From contig JAIUYC010000054.1 of NCBI GenBank assembly GCA_020216575.1, positions 1 to 10,407 of the forward strand: a stretch of 10,407 nucleotides of DNA, in the 5' to 3' direction. This stretch comes from Coleofasciculus sp. S288 (lineage in GTDB: Bacteria > Cyanobacteriota > Cyanobacteriia > Cyanobacteriales > Coleofasciculaceae). Under the pieces are notes generated by a model. It was not told where the DNA came from. It saw nothing but the letters and a program-made list of their open reading frames with translations, and made no database searches. This document shows positions 6,008 to 10,407 of this stretch, one piece after another (position 1 is the first letter of the stretch; each line of letters starts with the position of its first letter). The position numbers and the translations under genes were made by a program.

Positions 6008-7054
6008 ATGAATCCTCAATGCCTTGATCAGTGGTTTTCTATTGAGAAACAGCGCAATTACATCTTAAAGATCAAAGGAAGAGTTGGTCTAACCCCGCGC
6101 CGCGCTGAATGTTTTGTGCGCTTGTGTGCCTATTTACTGCTTAAGCAGCAAGAGTTTGACGATGGCTTGAGAAAACCCTTAACTCAATTGCACAAACCAA
6201 AGGGATTTGTCCCATGTACTCATCGGGAAGCGGCTGAACTGTTCTATGCTCACACAGAGCGGGGTAGCGATCGCTCGGCTGGAATGATGCTTGATAAGCT
6301 CTGCGATCTGGGGTTAATTGAAAAGAAATTTGATGGCAATACGATTAATATTCAGATTCGATATCTGCCAGAGTTCTCTTCATCTCCTAAGCCAGTGGAG
6401 CCGATTCAGCTCGAAATTGATGCCTTCAAGCCCAGTGATGCTATCCTGGTGGCGAAGCTTCTGGCTCACCTCTATCGCTGGCTTAATAACGATACTGCGA
6501 CTGTCAGCAATAAGATCAAGACGTTGCTGCGCGAGTGGGTCAAGCAATACCCAACGGGTATGCGAGTGCTGCGTCGTTGTGATAATTATCGCCCTGTAGG
6601 CTTTTCCCTGATTTATCCAGTTGCACCCGATTCTGAGAAGAATTTCTTTGTTCCTCCTAGCAAAACTCTTCATTTGTGTTCTGATTCAGATATCGATCCA
6701 TTCCAGATAGCCCTGCCTGGAATGGATGATTGCACATCTGCATTTGTGCGTAGCTGGAGAATCGATACTCCTTACTTGAATCGTGATAATGTGCGTTGCC
6801 TACTAGAGGATACACAAAAAACCTTAGTGCAAATGCAGTCTGATTTTCCGAACCTGTGCGATTTGTATATCATAATTGTCCATCCCGTTCACAGTTATAT
6901 CGAACTGGCATTGGCTTTGGGGTTTCAAAAAATCGGCGAAGATCCAAACTCACCGGTTTACTGGATGTATACGCCAGTGGAGCGATTTGTGAAGGTGGAT
7001 CTCAAAAAAGCCCTCTCAAAGCTTCAGTTTACGTCCTATTCTCCTGAATTTTAG
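6008..7054 (+). CDS. wHTH-like / GNAT-like hypothetical protein, copy 2
   Basis: 348 residues from this ATG. An upstream in-frame ATG at 5966 would add 14 residues, but the paralogue at 2489 begins at the matching MNP-DQWF position and cannot start earlier, so 6008 is preferred. The order is the same as in copy 1: the helical, winged-helix-like N-terminus has RVGLTPRRAECFVRL and THREAAELFYAHTERG and ends KKFDGNTINIQIR. The C-terminal half shares GMRVLRRCDN, PVGF, the FFVPPSKTLHL segment, DTPYLNRD, LVQMQSDFPNLCDLY and ELALALGFQKI. The long runs kept identical in both copies (for example LVQMQSDFPNLCDLY) mark the parts most likely to matter. The GNAT assignment rests on fold pattern only. The ribosome site is weak. 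The last 26 bp overlap the end of uvsE on the other strand. Confidence 0.85.
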   Translation: MNPQCLDQWFSIEKQRNYILKIKGRVGLTPRRAECFVRLCAYLLLKQQEFDDGLRKPLTQLHKPKGFVPCTHREAAELFYAHTERGSDRSAGMMLDKLCDLGLIEKKFDGNTINIQIRYLPEFSSSPKPVEPIQLEIDAFKPSDAILVAKLLAHLYRWLNNDTATVSNKIKTLLREWVKQYPTGMRVLRRCDNYRPVGFSLIYPVAPDSEKNFFVPPSKTLHLCSDSDIDPFQIALPGMDDCTSAFVRSWRIDTPYLNRDNVRCLLEDTQKTLVQMQSDFPNLCDLYIIIVHPVHSYIELALALGFQKIGEDPNSPVYWMYTPVERFVKVDLKKALSKLQFTSYSPEF

Positions 7055-8000
7055 GCGCTAACCGTTGCGCAGACCGCTCACGCTTGCCACTATTACCTTT
7101 CTTTGCAGGTAACCACTCGTCTCGCAACTTGGCGATCGCTTCTTCTTTGAGTTTGGCTTCGACCTCTATCCAAGGCGCGTTGCAGTAGGACGTTGGCATT
7201 ACTATAATCAAGTCGCTATGGTTGCGGTCAGCAAATGCTTCCCGTCCGTTGGAGATATGCACGAGTTGCCATTCTCTCACAGGCCATGTAGTTTGCGCTG
7301 CTGCCTGCATCTGAGCAACACTGGGATGGTCGTAACTGTCCAAGCCTTCGTGAATAATGTGATGGTGAGCATCGAAGACCATCGGCACATCGGCTTGGCG
7401 ACAAACGGATAAAATCTCCTCAGCACTGTAGGCGTATTCGTCGTTTTCCAGCGCTAAACGGGAGCGCACCTCTTCTGGTAGACTACGGATGACATTCACG
7501 AGTTGCTCGGAGCGATCGCTTTTACCCCCATGAATTTCGAGCATCGCCCAAGGCGATCGCGGTTGTCCTAGCTTGTCTAGAATCATTGCATGCATCTTGA
7601 GAATTTTAATGCTATTGGCGACGACTTCAGGACTATCAGAACTGAGGACAACAAACTGGTCAGGATGCACGACCAGTCGAATGTTGGCCGCAATGGCACG
7701 TTCACCCGTTTGAAGTAATTGATCATTGAACTCATTCAAAACCCGTTCGCCCAACTCGGTATCAGCAAAGGGAAAAAGGGCAGAGGTGAGTCGATAAAGC
7801 TTTATCTCATTAGCACGGCAAAAATCGATTGCCTGGTTCAAGCGTTGCAGATTTTCGGCGTACAAATTTCGCAGAATTTCTTCCTGCTCAGTCTCCGATA
7901 ACTTCAACAAGCGCTTGCGGGTGACTGTGCGGTAGCGCACATCTTTAGACGCTGTGATACATACTAACCCAAGTTGAGGCGTGACGCTTGTTAAACTCAT
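7029..8000 (-). CDS. uvsE: UvsE, UV DNA damage endonuclease
   Basis: 323 residues. UvsE/UVDE cuts DNA directly 5' of cyclobutane dimers and 6-4 photoproducts, starting an excision pathway independent of photolyase and UvrABC. It is a metal-dependent TIM barrel related to endonuclease IV. Family landmarks in order: LGLVCIT near the N-terminus, YRLTSALFPFAD (69-80), LVVHPDQFVVL with His112, LEIHGGKSDR with His157 and Lys160, LALENDEY with Glu185, VFDAHHHIIH (208-217), and the HISNGRE and NHSDLI segments near the end that carry further metal ligands in the family. The tail (KKGNSGKRERSAQRLAPK) is basic. No good Shine-Dalgarno sequence is close to the ATG; an AGGAG lies about 16 nt away. Three HIP1 octamers fall within the gene. 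It converges on the GNAT-like gene and diverges from the peptide genes. Confidence 0.95.
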   Translation of the reverse strand: MSLTSVTPQLGLVCITASKDVRYRTVTRKRLLKLSETEQEEILRNLYAENLQRLNQAIDFCRANEIKLYRLTSALFPFADTELGERVLNEFNDQLLQTGERAIAANIRLVVHPDQFVVLSSDSPEVVANSIKILKMHAMILDKLGQPRSPWAMLEIHGGKSDRSEQLVNVIRSLPEEVRSRLALENDEYAYSAEEILSVCRQADVPMVFDAHHHIIHEGLDSYDHPSVAQMQAAAQTTWPVREWQLVHISNGREAFADRNHSDLIIVMPTSYCNAPWIEVEAKLKEEAIAKLRDEWLPAKKGNSGKRERSAQRLAPKIQENRT

Positions 8001-8307
8001 TCTTGTTCGCGAGTTACTCCTATTCCTAGATACTAAAAGGTTGGAGTCAGAACACCCATCCCAAGACTGAAACTAGGAAGCTACTTTTCCTACTTTTCCT
8101 ACTTTTCCTACTTTTTTACTAGGAAATTTTTTTATATTGCAAGCCCTCCTTGATTGTATAAATTTGAAAAATATTAAAAATATTATTAAAAATATTTATG
8201 CCAAAATGGCAACACTCTTCTCATCGATTCAATATATTGATTAGAAGAACCAACAAAAAGACTTGGTTGTTCATAAAAAACACTTTCAACTATCACGGAG
8301 GAATTCC
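8001..8307. promoter_or_regulatory. divergent intergenic region, uvsE / peptide genes
   Basis: 307 bp. In order it holds the 9-bp tandem repeat (8081-8116), a very AT-rich tract with AAAAATATT three times (8167, 8176, 8188), the palindrome TGCCA-AAA-TGGCA (8199-8211), and the ribosome site GGAGG at 8297-8301. The A/T tract is the sort of sequence that boosts a promoter as an UP element or binds nucleoid proteins. I could not fix the -10 box. Confidence 0.5.
8081..8116. repeat. 9-bp tandem repeat CTACTTTTC, four units
   Basis: CTACTTTTC stands at 8081, 8090 and 8099, with a fourth unit differing in its last base at 8108. ACTAGGAA flanks the array on both sides (8072-8079, 8118-8125), and its GGAA can pair with the TTCC at the unit junctions. 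Copy number of such an array can change by slippage. Confidence 0.75.
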
Positions 8308-8553
8308 ATGATTATTTCCGATTTAGAGCATTTGGAAGTCGCTTCTGAAGTCACCAACCTTGTAGGTGGAGCCGCATATGCAAATGCATATGCATCAGCA
8401 TATGCTGAGGGAGACTACTACTCCTCCACTTATAGCAGCACTTATACCAACGCTGATTCAAGCCCCTACAGCTACTACTACTACGGACCTAACAATAGCT
8501 CCTCCTCTGGCTCATCTAGCTCTTCCTATGCGGATACCCCTTACTATTACTAA
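8308..8553 (+). CDS. double-glycine-leader peptide with Tyr/Ser-rich core
   Basis: 81 residues. Start at 8308 follows GGAGG at 8297-8301 with 6-nt spacing. The leader begins MIISDLEHLEVASE and ends LVGG at residues 20-21, matching the GG leaders of cyanobacterial bacteriocin-like precursors that are cut and exported by C39-peptidase ABC transporters. The 60-residue core has 16 Tyr and 17 Ser, four acidic residues, and no Cys, Lys, Arg or His, so lanthionine or disulfide chemistry is excluded. Tyrosines recur every fourth residue (24, 28, 32, then 38, 42, 46) in AYAN-AYAS-AYAE and SSTY-SSTY units; the end is PYYY. A structural or adhesive surface peptide, or a Tyr-modified RiPP, is possible; its role is not known. 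No transporter or modifying enzyme is in the window. Confidence 0.75.
   Translation: MIISDLEHLEVASEVTNLVGGAAYANAYASAYAEGDYYSSTYSSTYTNADSSPYSYYYYGPNNSSSSGSSSSSYADTPYYY
8374..8405 (+). repeat. 12-bp tandem repeat built on palindrome GCATATGC
   Basis: GCATATGC occurs at 8374, 8386 and 8398, exactly 12 bp apart, and encodes the three Ala-Tyr-Ala-x units at the start of the mature peptide. This points to growth of the core by unit duplication. Confidence 0.75.
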
Positions 8554-8587
8554 TCAGAACTTTGCCGACATAGGTAGTTAGAGTAGA

Positions 8588-8639
8588 GAAATCGCTGAAG
8601 GCTAAAGCATTGGCAAGTTAAAAAGCTTTCGGCGATTTC
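8588..8639 (+). other. 16-bp-stem hairpin between the two peptide genes
   Basis: Arms 8588-8603 (GAAATCGCTGAAGGCT) and 8624-8639 (AGCTTTCGGCGATTTC) pair over all 16 positions with two G-U pairs and a 20-nt loop. No U tract follows, and the ribosome site of the next gene begins 12 nt downstream, so it is not an ordinary terminator on the plus strand. It could stabilise or process a shared transcript and set the ratio of the two products, or be another dispersed repeat. Confidence 0.6.
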
Positions 8640-8659
8640 CTGATCTCAAAGGGGGAAGC

Positions 8660-9013
8660 ATGAGTCAACTTAGCATTGTCGATCTAAGCTTCTGTGAAAG
8701 TCAACGTTTTGGTAGTAACCAAGTATCAGGTGGAGTAGTGATAGGTGTTACTATCTACTCTCCTAGCCCTACTTTTCCTATCTTTGCTGGCTCTAGCTCC
8801 CGTACAGTCTCTTCTACAGATTATTTCCTTGAGGAAAGTTATTTCTTTAACGACAGCAGCGGAACCTTTGGTAACGAAAGTTATTTCTTTGACGCAAGCA
8901 CTGGAACTTTCGGCTATGTAATGGCAACTACAAGTCAATATCCTAATGGTAGTACCTCTACCTCAGCATCTTATACGGTTAGTACTTACGAAACTCCAGT
9001 AATCTTGTCTTAA
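8660..9013 (+). CDS. possible GG-leader peptide with tandem 14-residue repeat
   Basis: 117 residues; AAAGGGGGAAG ends 2 nt before the ATG. The first 25 residues (MSQLSIVDLSF, ending QVSGG) have the charge pattern and GG end of a double-glycine leader, though less canonical than in the gene before it. The rest is rich in Ser, Thr, Tyr and Phe and has no Lys or Cys. Residues 59-72 and 73-86 are tandem copies: ESYFFNDSSGTFGN and ESYFFDASTGTFGY, encoded by 42-bp units at 8834-8875 and 8876-8917. The beta-prone, repeated, aromatic/Ser composition suggests an extracellular fibrous or surface product. It lies 106 bp after the first peptide gene, with a hairpin between. No family recognised. Confidence 0.65.
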   Translation: MSQLSIVDLSFCESQRFGSNQVSGGVVIGVTIYSPSPTFPIFAGSSSRTVSSTDYFLEESYFFNDSSGTFGNESYFFDASTGTFGYVMATTSQYPNGSTSTSASYTVSTYETPVILS

Positions 9014-9205
9014 TTAAAGTAAATCTATTGGTTTGGAGGAGGTCGCAAGCCACTTGATTAGAATCAATAGCTTTTAAGATATATTTTGCAGAAGTTGAAA
9101 CAGAATTATTTCAACGGATTGAAGACTAATAAAACTAATTAAGTTAGAAATTAATAGATACAACCCTAATCATTCTCACTCTATTAAATAAACCAACAGG
9201 AAAAG
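9014..9205. other. intergenic stretch with inverted repeats and an orphan ribosome site
   Basis: 192 bp. It contains GGAGGAGG at 9035-9042 with no worthwhile frame behind it, the inverted repeat TTGATT-AG-AATCAA (9054-9067), and GTTGAAA/TTTCAAC around 8 nt (9094-9115). The last of these might end the peptide transcript, although no T run follows. The remainder is AT-rich and could carry the promoter of the gene at 9206. Confidence 0.4.
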
Positions 9206-9841
9206 ATGATGATTAAATCACTTGAATATGCTTTGTGCTTTAGCATCCTAGTCGGAAGCTGCGTTGTTGCCATTGCTCCTTCTTGCCGAGCTAACCCTCC
9301 CGACTTTATCAATGTGCCTGGTGTTAGCAGCAGTAGCAGTTCCAGTTCATTCTCATCCGCAGACGGTTCTGGTAGTAGTAGTAGCGCGACAGCAATCTCA
9401 CCTATGGGAACCAGTAGCAGCACTCAAACGGTTTTCACTCCCGGAGCAACATCCAGCAGCGCCACCGCTACGGCAACTGCCTCCACAACGGCTCTCCCTA
9501 CCACTAGCACCATGGCAACCACTTCCACAACGGTTTCCCCTACCACTAGCACTACGGCAACCGCACCCGTCGGAATATTTACCGCTCCAACTTCCACAGG
9601 GAGTATACCCACGCCAACAGTTATTGCTCAACCTGGGGTTCCGTCTCTGCCAACGGCAATCACTCCTGCTGCAACATACATCAGCACCTTTTCCTTGCCA
9701 ATGTCTCCAGAAGGCGGTTATGACGAAGACAGGAGTGTCGCTGGTAATCCAGATGAACCAAGTGGCTATAGAGTGGTGGGAATACCTAGCCGAGTTTTTC
9801 CGGGTCTAGGTCTGAGAGCAGTTCCAATTTATCCCAGATAA
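9206..9841 (+). CDS. secreted Ser/Thr-rich low-complexity protein
   Basis: 211 residues. The N-terminus is a Sec-type signal peptide: Lys4, a hydrophobic core about 8-25, and a likely cut after SCRA at residue 29. The mature part starts NPPDF, passes through serine runs (eight Ser in a row near residue 41) and then a Thr/Ser/Ala/Pro region, and ends in a more ordinary, mixed-composition C-terminus (GGYDEDRSVAGNPDEPSGYRVVGIPSR, final IYPR). Residues 92-105 and 106-119 are imperfect tandem copies of a TST-PTTST-AT unit, encoded by 42-bp units at 9479-9520 and 9521-9562. Such a linker-like middle is typical of cell-surface or wall-associated proteins and may be glycosylated. Two adjacent ATGs (9206, 9209) are possible starts; the ribosome site is CAGGA. 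No family recognised. Confidence 0.7.
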   Translation: MMIKSLEYALCFSILVGSCVVAIAPSCRANPPDFINVPGVSSSSSSSSFSSADGSGSSSSATAISPMGTSSSTQTVFTPGATSSSATATATASTTALPTTSTMATTSTTVSPTTSTTATAPVGIFTAPTSTGSIPTPTVIAQPGVPSLPTAITPAATYISTFSLPMSPEGGYDEDRSVAGNPDEPSGYRVVGIPSRVFPGLGLRAVPIYPR

Positions 9842-9869
9842 ATGGCGAAACCAAACCGTTGCAAACAGC

Positions 9870-9989
9870 TATAGCAAAAGGCAGAGGGCAGTGGTTCGAC
9901 AGGCTCACCAATCGGGCAGAAGGGATGCATATTGACTGGTCAAGGTTTCAGTATTTGGCTTTGTCTTAATCGCCTTGGCGACTGCTATA
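9870..9989. mobile_element. MITE-like repeat, copy B (inverted relative to copy A)
   Basis: 120 bp bounded by TATAGCA (9870-9876) and TGCTATA (9983-9989). It is the reverse complement of 4756-4884 with scattered substitutions and about 9 bp fewer, mostly where copy A has extra bases in its CCTCCTGCCCTGGAGCCC segment. It begins 29 bp after the stop of the secreted-protein gene and has no coding capacity. Confidence 0.75.
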
Positions 9990-10024
9990 CCTGGCTTGAC
10001 TTTTGACTACACAACACAAATTTG

Positions 10025-10088
10025 AACACGGATGCGCGGATGAGTTGGAGAATGTTCTATCCGTGTAGCCGCGCTAAAAATCCGTGTT
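10025..10088. repeat. nested inverted repeat
   Basis: AACACGGAT (10025-10033) pairs with ATCCGTGTT (10080-10088), and the adjoining GCGCGG (10034-10039) pairs with CCGCGC (10069-10074), leaving a 5-nt bulge and a 29-nt loop. A third ATCCGTGT lies at 10059-10066. This is probably another dispersed repeat. Together with copy B it fills most of the 328-bp gap before the last gene; no gene is seen in that gap. Confidence 0.55.
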
Positions 10089-10134
10089 GTGCGCTCCTGA
10101 CTCCTAAACCTACTGAGGTATAGAAAAGGAAAAA

Positions 10135-10166
10135 CCCCTCCATTAGGATGTAGTGACTAGGAGGGG
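10135..10166 (+). promoter_or_regulatory. hairpin that would hide the ribosome site of the last gene
   Basis: CCCCTCC (10135-10141) is the exact complement of GGAGGGG (10160-10166), the Shine-Dalgarno sequence 3 nt before the ATG at 10170. TAG/CTA (10144-10146, 10157-10159) can extend the stem past a 2-nt bulge. If formed, the stem blocks initiation; a switch, thermometer or simple damping of expression are all possible. Confidence 0.45.
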
Positions 10167-10169
10167 ACT

Positions 10170-10352
10170 ATGTTAGTTGAAGTCAGCTATACTTATTCGG
10201 TAAATTTGGACTTCGATTCAAAGGCTTTAGCTTTGACTCCATACCCAATGCCGAGCAAGCCAAACAACAGTAAACTTAGCATAGCTGAAGTCTCAGGGGT
10301 TTTAACGCTAGCGTTTGCCTTAGTCATCTTAGCTTCTACTAAGGTTACATAA
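10170..10352 (+). CDS. small putative single-span membrane protein
   Basis: 60 residues beginning MLVEVSYTYSVNLDF, with a hydrophobic C-terminal segment at about 42-56 (SGVLTLAFALVILAS) followed by TKVT, so a tail-anchored topology is plausible. There is no signal peptide or known motif. The strong AGGAGGGG just before the ATG is the main support for translation, and that site sits in a potential hairpin. An imperfect inverted repeat (10358-10364 with 10371-10377) follows the stop. Function unknown; part of the downstream context is outside the window. Confidence 0.5.
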   Translation: MLVEVSYTYSVNLDFDSKALALTPYPMPSKPNNSKLSIAEVSGVLTLAFALVILASTKVT

Positions 10353-10407
10353 GTGAGACTCTCGAAATAACGCGAGTACGAACCTTCCAGTTCAGCTACA
10401 GCAACTT

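Noticed and set aside
8263..8307. Upstream start for the Tyr-rich peptide adding 15 residues
   Set aside because: The non-ATG start lacks a ribosome site, while GGAGG 6 nt before the ATG at 8308 gives a leader of the standard GG type.
9398..9631. Cys/Gly-rich minus-strand frame that resembles a small metal-binding protein
   Set aside because: Antisense artefact of the Ser/Thr repeat codons (AGC/ACC read backwards give Gly and Ala/Gly/Cys).
9264..9809. 181-codon plus-strand frame inside the Ser/Thr-rich gene
   Set aside because: Pro/Leu/Gln-rich reading of a low-complexity region in a second frame; only the frame from 9206 has a signal peptide and a ribosome site.

Overview
The window reads as accessory DNA from a cyanobacterium, probably a filamentous one with a large genome. 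Three things point there: at least eight copies of the HIP1 octamer GCGATCGC (near 1042, 3207, 3271, 3542, 6267, 7132, 7514 and 7553), many short dispersed inverted repeats between genes, and the gene content (CofG, cyanobacterial-type PAS-LuxR regulators, a Coq4-family protein, UvsE, GG-leader peptides).

Layout. At 2-88 there may be the tail of a gene cut by the window edge, followed by a 200-bp inverted-repeat element (113-315). cofG (FO synthase subunit 1) lies on the minus strand at 375-1373. Next comes a module that occurs twice. Each copy has a minus-strand PAS-LuxR regulator (1458-2132; 4880-5524) and, across a long divergent promoter region, a plus-strand protein of about 348 residues with a wHTH-like N-terminus and a possible GNAT-like C-terminus (2489-3535; 6008-7054). 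A Coq4-family gene (3934-4479) and dispersed repeats sit between the copies. The two promoter regions share a 131-bp block carrying five short direct repeats spaced 19, 10, 10 and 10 bp. A MITE-like repeat abuts the second regulator, supplies its stop codon and makes it 10 residues shorter than its paralogue. A second copy of that repeat lies inverted at 9870-9989.

uvsE (7029-8000, minus strand, UV damage endonuclease) converges on the second GNAT-like gene with a 26-bp overlap. After a repeat-rich intergenic region comes a plus-strand run of three low-complexity, probably exported products. The first is an 81-residue peptide with a double-glycine leader and a Tyr/Ser core (8308-8553). The second is a 117-residue peptide with a possible GG leader and a tandem 14-residue repeat (8660-9013). 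The third is a 211-residue Ser/Thr-rich protein with a signal peptide (9206-9841). A 60-residue putative single-span membrane protein (10170-10352) closes the window; its ribosome binding site lies in the 3' arm of a potential hairpin.

How it fits together. cofG and uvsE both relate to life in light: FO is an antenna chromophore of some photolyases and UvsE starts photolyase-independent repair. They are not in one operon and the link is inference. The duplicated regulator/effector pairs look like a self-contained regulatory system with a conserved operator. The 8.3-9.8 kb segment looks like a small secreted-peptide locus; its C39-type exporter and any modifying enzymes would have to be elsewhere. 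No tRNA, rRNA, CRISPR array or transposase gene was seen.
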